Part shown: piece by piece, positions 23,535 through 32,561 of the stretch
Layout: each line of letters opens with the position of its first letter
Numbering within the stretch: position 1 is the first letter of the stretch
Source of the DNA: Nothophoma quercina
Taxonomy: Eukaryota; Ascomycota; Dothideomycetes; Pleosporales; Didymellaceae
Length of the DNA: 64,000 bases
NCBI GenBank assembly: GCA_021642125.1
Contig: JAKIXB010000040.1
Span: 1-64,000, forward strand
Direction: 5' to 3'
Notes under the pieces: model-generated
What the model was told of the DNA's origin: nothing
The model's database searches: none
What the model saw: the letters and a program-made list of their open reading frames with translations, nothing else
Position numbers and translations under genes: made by a program

Positions 23535-23748
23535 GTTTGCAGCTGTCGTGTGTGGATGTCGTGAGTGCAGTCTCAAGCTCACGCAGTCGCGCATCGTCGC
23601 GCCCAGCTTTCGAAATGCACGGCCGGAGTTTTCCGCAGCAACCACCGATTGGCCAGCCCCGCCCCCGCGGCGAGCACCGTTGAGTGGCAGCAGCAGACAA
23701 ACATTCAGTACTGCGCCCCCCCCCCCCCAAACAGCGCCCACCGTCAAC
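23535..23748. promoter_or_regulatory. Shared bidirectional promoter with 13-base poly-C tract
   Basis: 214 bp separates the start codons of the divergent SmF and CZIB genes, so both must be driven from here. A run of 13 C residues lies at 23716-23728, only about 20 bp before the CZIB ATG, probably within its 5' leader. Confidence 0.6.
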
Positions 23749-24333
23749 ATGGTGCTCGCACTAGCCCTCAAAGCCGAGCTGAACGGCGTGACCGACCTGC
23801 GCCCCCTTGACACCGAAGACTCGCCCTTCTACTACACATTCAAGGTGCAGTGCACGTCATGTCGCGAAACACACCCCAATTGGGTGTCTGTGAGCCGTTT
23901 CGAGCAGAACGAGATCAGCGGTAGCAAGGGCGAGGCCAATTTCGTGTGGAAGTGCAAGAACTGTAAGGTCTTTCTCACTGGCCTCAATCTTCATTCAACC
24001 ATGCTAACGTTGCCGCAGCGTGAGCATTCGGCGAATATCAAGGCCGCACCGGCTACATACGAGCGAACGGACCCGCCGAAGATGAAGAACATACTCGAGT
24101 TCGACTGCAGAGGGCTTGAGTTCGTTGAGTTCAAGGCTGATGTATGTGCTTGTGCAAGGCACGGGAAGACACAGGACTGACTGTATCAGGGCGAATGGCT
24201 TGCCACAGGCGAGGAGTCTGGCACCAAGTTCGAGAATATCGAGCTGCACGAGGGCGAGTGGTTCGACTACGACGAGAAGGCGAGCGACGAGGTTAGCATC
24301 ATAAACCTGGTGTGGGAGGTACGACGTGCGTAG
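23749..24333 (+). CDS. CXXC-motif zinc-binding protein (CZIB/DUF866, UPF0587 family)
   Basis: Three exons (23749-23967, 24019-24141, 24190-24333) give 161 residues, matching the ~160-residue family (human C1orf123/CZIB, yeast YCR090C). Two CXXC pairs bind zinc: VQCTSCRETH near residue 37 and WKCKNCKREHSAN spanning the first intron. The C-terminal beta region reads GEWLATGEESGTKF, EGEWFDYD and INLVWEVRR. The first intron uses a GTCTTT donor, weaker than usual, but only this junction preserves the CKNCK/REHS family sequence; the second uses GTATGT. The family is structurally known, but its cellular role is unclear (proposed metal or chaperone-related). Cytosolic, no signal peptide. Confidence 0.9.
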
Positions 24334-24626
24334 ACACTGAAGACTGGAGGGATTGTCAGCTGTAGGAAAAGGTCGATCGTAGGGCCACCAACCTAGACAG
24401 CCCGATGAGCTTGCTCACGAGGCAAAAATGGACGGATGATTTGAATTGATCCCATTGTGGATATAAATCGATATTCCGCCAAACGCGCTTGCTGATGCAG
24501 CCGTCTATGTACAAGCCCAACCTATGTGCAATGAACAGGTATCTGTAGGACGCGATCCACCAGTGTCCGTCAAAAACTCCAGAAACGCCGTAAAAGGATG
24601 CCCTGACCAAGGGTCCTCTTTGCTGC
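24334..24626. other. Convergent intergenic (3' UTRs)
   Basis: Short spacer between two convergent genes; nothing recognisable apart from presumed 3' untranslated sequence. Confidence 0.5.
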
Positions 24627-25853
24627 TCATATTCCGAGATAGTACTTGCCCCTCTCGTAAACGAAGAAACTCGTGGCAACCATGGGCACGACCTTGACGT
24701 ATCCTATTGTCAAGCCTACGAAATAGCCCCTCCAACCTCTCTCGACGTATATCCTCTTAGCCACTTCTGCAATACCGAGTCTGTGTCCGTCGCCCACTAC
24801 ACCGCCCACCTGCATTCGCCGTCGTATCACCTCGAGCGGGTACGATACCGTCTGTGAAACGAACCCTGCGAAGCCGCCAGTGGCTAGCTCAGCCCAGTAG
24901 CGCAGCTGCGCAGGCTTCTGGCTTGTGGTGGCTGTCTCTTCGCGGCTGGTGTTTGGGAGGACAGTGTAGGGCGCGAGGGCGGGCCAGCGCATAACGTCGC
25001 TCAAGCTATCGTGTGCGAGGAAGGAGGCGCCGGCATAGGGTACCATACCGAGGAGCGTAGGCGTGAAGCCGCGGAAGAAGTTGCCCAGACCCGATTGAGG
25101 CGTCAATTTCTCGACAGCTTGAGTTGCAGTTGCGGTGAGCGCATTGGAAGGGTTGTGGGACGTTGGTGCGCCGTGCTCGGAATAGATCTTCCTAACGATG
25201 GAGGAGAGATTGGACCTTTCGCCTGCGCGAGTCTCGAATGCAAGACGTACTCGAATGACTTCTAGAGGGTATGTGAAGAACACACTCACCATCCCGGCCA
25301 GACTGCCAGATACGAAGCGCCGACCCGGGGTTTCTTGAGCTTTCGAGTGGATGACACGCGCCCTGATTTGCTCGTACGCCAGAAACTTGATGCCAGCGTA
25401 GGGAAAGATTCTAAGCAGCGTTGCAGAGTGCCCTTTGAACAGCCCTCGGACGCCGGCTTGCAGGTAGATGTCGTGCACGGCGGTAGGAAAGCCTGTCCAT
25501 GAGCCTGTGTATTTTGCGAATTGTGGGTTCTGTGTTTGGAAGAGAATCTTCACGCGGTCCAGAGGCCCAACAGCCGTTTTGGCTGCGCAGCCTGCGATTC
25601 CACCGGCAATGCCGCTCTTGATCACGTATTCGTAGCTCTTTTTGTCCACTTTGCTTGGTTTTCTTGCCGCGGCTTCACGCGCGTGCGTCTCCGTGTCTTT
25701 CCCAGTCCGCGAGGGCACAATGGCATCGCCGTCTGTAGGGCATAGTGGTGGTGTCTTTGTACTGGCACCCTTCATGTCGGCGTGCCTGTCCGCATGGCGG
25801 GTCAGGATGTGGGTGTCCATGTGGGAATCGTCATGGCGGAGGGCGGAGGACAT
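24627..25853 (-). CDS. LEU5: Mitochondrial carrier, Leu5/SLC25A42-type (coenzyme A transport)
   Basis: An intronless 408-residue mitochondrial carrier with three repeats. Signature motifs are PLDRVK (from residue 97), PLEVIR in repeat 2 and PLEVIR in repeat 3, each at the end of an odd-numbered helix. The block GLFKGHSATLLRIFPYAGIKFLAYE is characteristic of the Leu5/Graves-disease-carrier branch, which moves coenzyme A or a precursor into the mitochondrial matrix. A hydrophilic N-terminal extension of about 70 residues precedes the first helix and has no obvious cleavable signal, as usual in carriers. The loop in repeat 2-3 is expanded by ~30 residues (Thr/Ala/Asn-rich). Substrate is assigned by family only. 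Confidence 0.88.
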   Translation of the reverse strand: MSSALRHDDSHMDTHILTRHADRHADMKGASTKTPPLCPTDGDAIVPSRTGKDTETHAREAAARKPSKVDKKSYEYVIKSGIAGGIAGCAAKTAVGPLDRVKILFQTQNPQFAKYTGSWTGFPTAVHDIYLQAGVRGLFKGHSATLLRIFPYAGIKFLAYEQIRARVIHSKAQETPGRRFVSGSLAGMVSVFFTYPLEVIRVRLAFETRAGERSNLSSIVRKIYSEHGAPTSHNPSNALTATATQAVEKLTPQSGLGNFFRGFTPTLLGMVPYAGASFLAHDSLSDVMRWPALAPYTVLPNTSREETATTSQKPAQLRYWAELATGGFAGFVSQTVSYPLEVIRRRMQVGGVVGDGHRLGIAEVAKRIYVERGWRGYFVGLTIGYVKVVPMVATSFFVYERGKYYLGI

Positions 25854-26309
25854 GCCAGGGCTCGTGACTACCGCGACATGGAGTGTAGGTCTCTGTGAAT
25901 GTATGCGTGATCCTGGGGGAAGCCTAGGGGAAGTGTGGGTAGGGTTCGGAACGTGGAGAGTTTCGTGGGGATTAGAAAGCGCCGCCCGTGTGTGGTCGAG
26001 ATGCGGCTACAGGCCATGACGTTAAGCCGAGGATCTTGCATCTCGTTCCGGATAAGCTGGCGTTTGACCGACGATACGCGGAAAAGCTCCACGGCCGGCG
26101 CGTCACACGACAACTTCAACTTTGTACGTTCGACTTTTCTGTGCTGTGGTCTACGCGATAGCAAAATGGGAACTGTATGTGCTGAGATCATGACACGGTA
26201 GGTGAAGGTGTAGGTGTTGCCTAATGCGGCAGCGACGACTAAGGTAAACTTTTTGCATCTCCTACCTTGCGCACTCTCTTGCCTTCCATACATCCAAGGT
26301 TTTCCAGAG
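25854..26309. promoter_or_regulatory. Divergent promoter between carrier and METTL4-like genes
   Basis: 456 bp between two divergent start codons. No specific operator or TATA element could be assigned. Confidence 0.4.
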
Positions 26310-27656
26310 ATGGCTCGCAATCAACGAAGCGCCATACTCTACCAGAGCGTGGACCGCGAAATCACACTAATCGACATACCCACATCCATTGCTACTGCCC
26401 AGGGCCGCTCTGATACACTCTTATCCACTCCACCATTGGAAGCGCCGATCCAGACCAGGGATGAATACCGGCCAAAGAACAGCAAGACTCTAGACGCTGT
26501 TTCGGCCATTCTGGCGCATCATGAAGTTTACAAGTCGTTGATTCAGCAAGCTCTGCTCGACGTCAAGGCTCACGTCTCTGGCTCATGGTGCGCTCCCAGG
26601 CAAATCTTCACTCAACTGCCCAAGTATGGCAAGGATGCAATGGAGAATGAAGACCCTGAAAGAGAGTTGGAGAAGCGGTTCCGAGAGTGGGCTGCTGGCG
26701 GGGAGAACAACGTCGACGACCCATCATTTGACTTCCAGACGATGATGGCTTCGCTTGGTGCTCCAGAAGTTCAACCTGCGACTGTCAGAAATAGCTCTCA
26801 GCGATGGTCAATGTCCTATTCACAGGCTGGAATCTCAGATCTGCGATATCCAACATCAACAGACTGGTCACCGGCGTTGCACAATGCAGACAGTCAGTCC
26901 CTGAAGTTGGCTATTGCACAAGCTAGAGGATCAGAGGAACCAACACCTCGCGAGTATCACTTCACCATTCCATCCAAGTCCACATTCTTCCTCAGCGACT
27001 GCGACCACCCTGAGCCTTTCCGTTCGTTATTCCGTAAGATCACAGCTGAGCACATGCTTCCACGACACTTCGACCTAGTACTTCTGGACCCACCATGGCC
27101 CAATCGCTCAGCAAAGCGCATGGGAGCATACGAGCAGATTGGAGGCATGCCACACTTAAAGAAGATGCTACTGAAGATGGATGTTGACAACTACCTTGAA
27201 CACGACGCCCTCGTAGGGATCTGGATCACCAACAAAAATGCCCTACGAGATCATGTATTGGGACAAGGTGGATTGTTCGAGACATGGAACGTCGGGCTGG
27301 TTGAGGAATGGATCTGGATCAAGACAACCACAACTGGGGAACCCATGTTTGATATCGACGACGCAATGCGGAAACCCTATGAAGTCTTGCTGCTGGGACG
27401 AGCGGCAGGTAATACGTGGACGACAATGAATCATGCGCCAAATCCCAAGAAGAGGATCATTGCTGCGGTGCCGGATATACACTCGCGGAAACCGTGTCTG
27501 AAGGAACTTCTGGAACCGTATATGCCCGATTCCTCCGACTACAACGCCCTTGAGATCTTCGCCCGCTATCTTGTCGCTGGATGGACTTCTTGGGGAAATG
27601 AGGTGTTGAAGTACAACTCGGATATGTATTGGGCAAAGAGTGCAACCGAGCATTAA
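26310..27656 (+). CDS. MT-A70 family adenine-N6 methyltransferase, METTL4-like
   Basis: 448 residues from the ATG at 26310. An upstream in-frame ATG (26214) would add 32 residues that look like leader sequence. The catalytic DPPW box (residues 260-263) sits in LVLLDPPWPNRSAKR, followed by a short target-recognition segment, GIWITNKNALRDHV, a EEWIWIKTTTTGEP strand and KPYEVLLLGR. This order and the DPPWxNxSxKR signature fit METTL4 rather than METTL3/Ime4 or METTL14. METTL4 enzymes methylate internal m6Am in U2 snRNA in animals, and N6-adenine in DNA has been proposed; the substrate in fungi is not established by sequence. No zinc fingers or N-terminal signals are seen. The N-terminal 200 residues are divergent. 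Divergent from the Leu5 gene. Confidence 0.85.
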   Translation: MARNQRSAILYQSVDREITLIDIPTSIATAQGRSDTLLSTPPLEAPIQTRDEYRPKNSKTLDAVSAILAHHEVYKSLIQQALLDVKAHVSGSWCAPRQIFTQLPKYGKDAMENEDPERELEKRFREWAAGGENNVDDPSFDFQTMMASLGAPEVQPATVRNSSQRWSMSYSQAGISDLRYPTSTDWSPALHNADSQSLKLAIAQARGSEEPTPREYHFTIPSKSTFFLSDCDHPEPFRSLFRKITAEHMLPRHFDLVLLDPPWPNRSAKRMGAYEQIGGMPHLKKMLLKMDVDNYLEHDALVGIWITNKNALRDHVLGQGGLFETWNVGLVEEWIWIKTTTTGEPMFDIDDAMRKPYEVLLLGRAAGNTWTTMNHAPNPKKRIIAAVPDIHSRKPCLKELLEPYMPDSSDYNALEIFARYLVAGWTSWGNEVLKYNSDMYWAKSATEH

Positions 27657-27834
27657 GCATTGGTGAATGGGCGTGTGTGGTACCTCACAGCATGGCAGGA
27701 GGGCAAGACAATGCAGAGCACGTGTGTAGTAGATATCTGTAAATTACAATTCAATACACTAATAAGGTTGTTGCATTCTGTTCCTTGCCATGCAAATCAT
27801 GTCCATCTCCTGGTAATGGTGCTTCTCTCTGCAT

Positions 27835-28665
27835 TTATAGCTCATCGTGATAGTCTCCCATCTGCCTCTTCTGGAAGTTGAGGATGTGTGTCAGGAACGA
27901 TGGCTCGATGTGGATAAAGTTCACCAGACTAAGCAGGATCATAAGGACGATACCCAGCCCGATGCCAAGCAACACTGCGTCCCACTGTCTGCTGACCCTC
28001 TTGAACCACACCTTGGTGTCTTCAATCGCGAAATTCTGGTCTTGCGCCAATCTCGCGCTCTTCAATCCTGGAAGGCCATCCAAGCTCCTGGTGTTGTTGA
28101 GCTTTTGGAAATCCATCATCTCTCTCCGCTCAATCTTCTTCGCCGCCCAGGCCTCCAACGTCTCACGCCCGTCTTTCTCGTCATCGTGGTCGACAAAAGC
28201 TGTAGCGTCGCCCTCCTCAACACCCGGAAGCATGCTGAATCCACACGAAGTCTGCACCTTTTTAATCTTCAGGACAACAATCGCGCGTGCACCAGTAATG
28301 TCGACACTATCGCCGTTTTCAGATGCCATCTTTGCACGCAATTCATTGAAGTGCTGATCCCACTTTTCAACTACGCGGCCTGAGCAGAAGAGGCGTAGGG
28401 TTCTGGCATTGATGCCGAAAGAGCTGAAGAGAAGTGTTGCGCGCCCGTTCTCGTACATGTGCGAAATAGTCTCGCAACCATGGCCAGTAGCATCCAGGTA
28501 GGCGACTGTGTTGGGTCCGAGGATGGAGAAGGTTTGCGAAGGGTGCGCCTTGGGGGAGATGTTGATGTGGTCGCCTGCCCAAGGTGCGCTAGCAACGTAG
28601 AAAAGAGGTTGGGCATTGATGAACTCGACATGGTCGTTATTCAGGGAAGCATGGAACTTCGGCAT
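27835..28665 (-). CDS. Pyridoxamine-5'-phosphate-oxidase-like split-barrel protein with C-terminal membrane anchor
   Basis: An intronless 276-residue protein. Residues 1-150 look like the FMN-binding split barrel of the PNPOx-like family (FINAQPLFYVASAP, then PNTVAYLDATGHGCETISHMYENGRATLLF, then a RLFCSGRV strand). The C-terminal part has a Lys/Arg-rich helix and one strong hydrophobic segment (AVLLGIGLGIVLMILLSLVNFI, about residues 228-249) with a short tail, suggesting a tail-anchored topology. Such fungal proteins are usually annotated as pyridoxamine phosphate oxidase family proteins, but true PNPOx activity is not implied. It is convergent with the METTL4-like gene. FMN or heme use is inference. 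Confidence 0.78.
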   Translation of the reverse strand: MPKFHASLNNDHVEFINAQPLFYVASAPWAGDHINISPKAHPSQTFSILGPNTVAYLDATGHGCETISHMYENGRATLLFSSFGINARTLRLFCSGRVVEKWDQHFNELRAKMASENGDSVDITGARAIVVLKIKKVQTSCGFSMLPGVEEGDATAFVDHDDEKDGRETLEAWAAKKIERREMMDFQKLNNTRSLDGLPGLKSARLAQDQNFAIEDTKVWFKRVSRQWDAVLLGIGLGIVLMILLSLVNFIHIEPSFLTHILNFQKRQMGDYHDEL

Positions 28666-29334
28666 GTTGAAAGTGTTGTCGTCGTTGTGTAGCTGAGGGC
28701 ACGTGTTGTAGTAGTCGAGATGCGGAGCTGTAAATGGAGGCTTTTCGGCAGCGGACGTGGTGTTGAGAAGTGGTGTACGCAGAGTAGATGTTCCCGAGCT
28801 TTCGGACAGCCCTTCGTCTTTATATCCAACTTCAATAAATCACAAAATTTGTTATGATATGCTTGGACTTTTTTGCGACATTTTGGAGATTGGCTACTTA
28901 GTCAGGGAAGCTTACTATAACTGGTTAGACGATGCGTTGCTTTCCATGGGTGTCAGGTCTTTCAGAGTCCAAAAGAATGAAGCAGACTGGTCCACATAGA
29001 CAGCGGTTCATATTCTGAACATCAGATACATGCGAATATTTTACGTCTCAGTCTTATTTTTGTCTAGGTGAACTCAGGAGGTGAAATGCCAAGACTGGCA
29101 TAGTCGGCGATTCTGGAGCTGTCCCCGATCAGACGATAATCTTCAAGCAGCACATTGAACTTGCATTGTATCCCTACGTTCGCTTTATCGCATATTCGAA
29201 GCAGTCCGCTGAGTAGCAAGCACCTCCGCGACCCACGTCCTTTGTCTTCGTCCCCCAAAGTGCGTCGAATCGCCCCACGCCCCGCGATTCGCGTCGCCGC
29301 CGCTCCGCACGCAGTGCAGCATGCCCCGGTAGCA
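28666..29334. other. Divergent intergenic region
   Basis: 669 bp between two divergent starts. An AT-rich stretch at 28830-29080 carries no frame I can support. Contains the 5' leaders and promoters. Confidence 0.45.
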
Positions 29335-31443
29335 ATGCTGGCTCTCTGGTCCCGGGCAGCGCAGAACCCGGGATCCTGCCGATGCGTATCCTGCGGTGGT
29401 CGAAGAGTCCCCAATGGCTCGAGGAGCACACATGGCCCTCGCACTTCGAGAACGATACACACGACCAGCCCCGCCGCTGGGATCGCCATCGATGCGCGGA
29501 CACGGCAGAGTGGGCGGCTATGGGAGGAGGCTATGGGTTCCTTGAAAGAGGCTTTGGAGCGCCCACTTGATCGTCCGCTGAAGATGAGAGGGCAGGCAAA
29601 CACCGAACATGAGTCCATCGACCATGTCCCACTTGAGCGTCTGCCGTCTGACCTTGATTGGACCCGAGTCACCCAAGTCGCGGGCATGGACCTGGCGGAC
29701 GACCAGAGGCTGTTTCACAGGATGCACTCGCGGGCTTATGACGACCCTGCCGCTGCGTGGGATGATTTGCGTTGGGACTCGAGATTTCCAGGCATGCAGC
29801 AGCTACAATGGCCGGCAAATACAGGTCATCGAGTCAAGCCATACAACCTGCCGCCACAATCGCTCTGGGCTCCAGACATGGTCAGGCTGGCAGCAATGCG
29901 AAGACGACATACCTGGAAAAAGCTCACCATGCAAGAGCTATGCACTGCAGTGCTCATCCATTCTCTTCTGCGACGAGTCAATGTTCCATCGCAGCCGCGG
30001 ATAGGGCTGTCACCCCAGATCGAAAGAGTTACTCGATTCGATAAGACCGAGGCTTGGAAGGCACGAAAGGACATACTGGCCAACATCGTACGATTGCACC
30101 TGATATCTGTGGATGCTACCGTCGACGAGGCTATGCAGGCCCAGATCTACCCCAATCAGCCTGCTATTCCTCGATACCACCAGGACGCCGATGGCGACTT
30201 CTACGAAGTGACCCAGCAGCTGAACAACGGTCTTAAAGAGTTACTGCGTCACGATTCAAGGGACAGGAAGAACGACGAAGAGGCTGCCATAACGCTCGCT
30301 AAGATCTGCCACAACCTCTTTGTGTCCTCAGCTCCGCCAGATGTTCAGACCTTCAACATACTCATTGCTGGCTTCAAAAGATGGCGCCATCCTGAGATGG
30401 TCGATGACACTATCCTTGCTTTCCACGCCTCCAAGATACGCCCCAACGAGATCACACTCCGCTACATACTTGGTCACTACATATCTGAGAAACGTCCTGA
30501 CGGTTTCTCCCGCTTCGTTGCATGGATGCGTGGTGTGAGCGACGCGTTGATGCTTGCAGACCCGGAAGTCACGGTCAACGAAGCAAGCCAGGGCCGTCTC
30601 ATTCGTATAAATGAGCACAAGGTTTACCAGAAAGTGCATCCTACGCCAATGGTGTTTGGAGCGTTGATTGGTGGCGTAATGAAGTTTGGTGGCTTCGATC
30701 GTGCTCTGGAAGTCTATTATGAAATGAAAGCCGACGGCTGGGGTCTCGACATGGCAGGTCTTACACGGATGCTAGGCGACTGTATCCGTCGAGCCGACTG
30801 GCAGGGTGGCGTCTACGTTTGGGAAGAGATAAACAGCATCAAGGACATGGCCATGCCCAAAGACATGGCCAAGGCATACGAGTTTATGCTTAGTTTATGT
30901 TCTGTTAGCGGCAACACGGCTGCGTTCAACCAGGTTCTTAAAGAAGTCGCAGGCAGGGGATTTGATCGCACAACTATCATTAGTGGCGCTTTGCGAACTA
31001 CACGCTGGGCGCAATCAAAGAAGGAAAACCTGGCACCAGCTTGGGCTGCAGACAACCTGCTAATCGCTGTTTCCAGCTTTGTCAAAGATTTGAAGGAACC
31101 AGACTCCAGCGCACCTCCTGAATTTAGCATCGACGATCTCATGTATGGCGCGCCGGTCACTCAAGGCGACGATGACTTGCTGGTTGACAATCTGAGCGAC
31201 TGGGACGAAAGCATCCCGACCACAGTCTCGGAACAGCGACCAACTGAGCTCAACGAGACCTGGGCATCGTGGGTCGAAGCTGAGTTTGGAGAACGGCCCA
31301 AGGATCCGGACGCGCACGATTGGCTGGCAGCGACCTCAAGCAGGCCGATTAAGGAAGAACCACAACCTACGGATTCAAAAGAGGTATGGGAATCATGGCT
31401 CGAGGCCGAATTCGGGGAGAAGCCAAAAGATCCAGAGCCTTGA
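29335..31443 (+). CDS. Mitochondrial pentatricopeptide-repeat (PPR) protein
   Basis: 702 residues from ATG 29335. The preceding in-frame ATG at 29155 would add 60 residues, but MLALWSRAAQNPGSCRCVSC is a typical Arg-rich mitochondrial presequence start for this fungal family, so I prefer it. PPR helices are visible at DVQTFNILIAGFKRW (VDDTILAFHASKIRPNEIT follows), PTPMVFGALIGGVMKFGGFDRALEVYYEMKADGW, and a further unit GVYVWEEINSI. Such proteins bind organellar RNA and support mitochondrial translation or transcript processing; the target is unknown. The C-terminal tail carries a duplicated acidic unit (see findings). No introns are needed. Confidence 0.85.
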   Translation: MLALWSRAAQNPGSCRCVSCGGRRVPNGSRSTHGPRTSRTIHTTSPAAGIAIDARTRQSGRLWEEAMGSLKEALERPLDRPLKMRGQANTEHESIDHVPLERLPSDLDWTRVTQVAGMDLADDQRLFHRMHSRAYDDPAAAWDDLRWDSRFPGMQQLQWPANTGHRVKPYNLPPQSLWAPDMVRLAAMRRRHTWKKLTMQELCTAVLIHSLLRRVNVPSQPRIGLSPQIERVTRFDKTEAWKARKDILANIVRLHLISVDATVDEAMQAQIYPNQPAIPRYHQDADGDFYEVTQQLNNGLKELLRHDSRDRKNDEEAAITLAKICHNLFVSSAPPDVQTFNILIAGFKRWRHPEMVDDTILAFHASKIRPNEITLRYILGHYISEKRPDGFSRFVAWMRGVSDALMLADPEVTVNEASQGRLIRINEHKVYQKVHPTPMVFGALIGGVMKFGGFDRALEVYYEMKADGWGLDMAGLTRMLGDCIRRADWQGGVYVWEEINSIKDMAMPKDMAKAYEFMLSLCSVSGNTAAFNQVLKEVAGRGFDRTTIISGALRTTRWAQSKKENLAPAWAADNLLIAVSSFVKDLKEPDSSAPPEFSIDDLMYGAPVTQGDDDLLVDNLSDWDESIPTTVSEQRPTELNETWASWVEAEFGERPKDPDAHDWLAATSSRPIKEEPQPTDSKEVWESWLEAEFGEKPKDPEP

Positions 31444-32142
31444 AGGAACAAGCGTGCACATGCGGTGCCATGCGGATCTGGCTGTATATATTGCACCATT
31501 AGACTGGCGTTCTGGATTGCATTGGGCATGGATGGTCTGGATATACCACTGCATTCGACAGGCGAGAGTGTCCGAGCATGTGTTTGTATAGTATGTAGAT
31601 GTATACTAGCAGTTCTATGGTTGTTCGAGGTCAGAGGTTGGACCAACCCTTGTCCAGCCAAGGAAATGTACATTTAGCCGCACTGTATGAAGTATAGATA
31701 AATGATCCTCGCTTCTCCATGCTCGCCATGTGAACACCTTCCGCTTGTAGATGTCGTACCGAACGTAGCACAATGAGAGTCCGGTACCACCATCCAGGTC
31801 AGCTCGACATGCGCTGAGCCAGCAACATCAGACAGTTGTGGTAGCACATTCAGGCTTGACAAATACAGGCATGAGCCGGCTACATCCATGTCCCTTTCTC
31901 TGCATTCTACGCTTCCGCTGATGAATCAACCAGTCATATCCCTCCGACGACATGGCCCAAGCGAAACCACATCGGTTTACCCATACTCCCCTGCCACTCA
32001 TAAGGTCCAGAACCTTGGAGCATATCTTGCAAACGACACAGGGATTGACCACGAGGTATACATAGGACCAGTGTCTATTGCTTCCTCACAATCTAGTATT
32101 CAGTAACCATTCTTTCACGGACCGAACCCAAAAGTAGACATC
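31444..32142. other. Intergenic region, promoter of the repeat-peptide gene
   Basis: About 700 bp with no gene I can support. A 72-codon plus-strand frame at 31888-32106 has no family features and is probably leader or chance. Confidence 0.4.
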
Positions 32143-32561
32143 ATGCGATACACTATCCTCACCATCGCTACCCTGACGGCTCTCACCGCTGCTCTCCCAG
32201 TAGTAAATGACCTTCTTACCTTTCATGTACGATCACGACAACTAACAAACCGCAGGCTCAACTCATCGACTCCGAACCCGGCTCTACGATTGAACTCGGC
32301 AAGCCCTCGTCAACCATAACCTGGGGTAGCAAGCGCGACCTAATCGACATCAAGCCAGGCTCTACAATCGAGTTAGGGAAGCCAAATACAGAGATCAGCT
32401 GGGGCAAAAGGGACCTCATCGATGTCAAGCCAGATTCGACCATCGAGTTGGGCAAGCCTTCCACCGAAATCATCTGGGGAAAGCGCGATCTGATCATCAC
32501 GAAGCCTGGTACGACGATTGAGCTGGGCAAGCCGAGCACCGAGGTCACGTGGGGAAAGTAA
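32143..32561 (+). CDS. Secreted Kex2-processed repeat peptide precursor (KEP/RiPP-like)
   Basis: Two exons (32143-32202 and 32256-32561; intron with GTAAAT donor, ACTAAC branch and CGCAG acceptor) encode 121 residues. Residues 1-20 form a signal peptide (MRYTILTIATLTALTAALPV). The remainder is four tandem units of 24-27 residues at 32256-32336, 32337-32411, 32412-32486 and 32487-32558. Each unit contains a KP(G/D)(S/T)TIELGKP-like core and ends in a Trp-Gly followed by Lys-Arg, which is the Kex2 cleavage signal. The first junction reads Trp-Gly-Ser-Lys-Arg, and the last unit ends Trp-Gly-Lys at the stop. There are no cysteines. This is the architecture of fungal KEP proteins: ustiloxin/epichloecyclin-type RiPP precursors, Rep1-like repellents, or pheromone-like peptides. 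No UstYa-type (DUF3328) or peptidase gene is adjacent, so the product class is open. An alternative donor (GTAGTA at 32200) would remove one Val. Confidence 0.88.
32256..32561 (+). repeat. Coding tandem repeat, four units of ~75 bp
   Basis: Units begin at 32256 (81 bp), 32337, 32412 and 32487 (75 bp each, the last including the stop). They correspond to the peptide units of the Kex2-repeat precursor. Confidence 0.92.

Noticed and set aside
32143..32561. Interpretation as an alpha-type mating pheromone precursor
   Set aside because: Units are ~25 residues, lack the Trp-Cys...Cys-Trp pattern of Pezizomycotina pheromones and have no Ste13-type dipeptide spacers.
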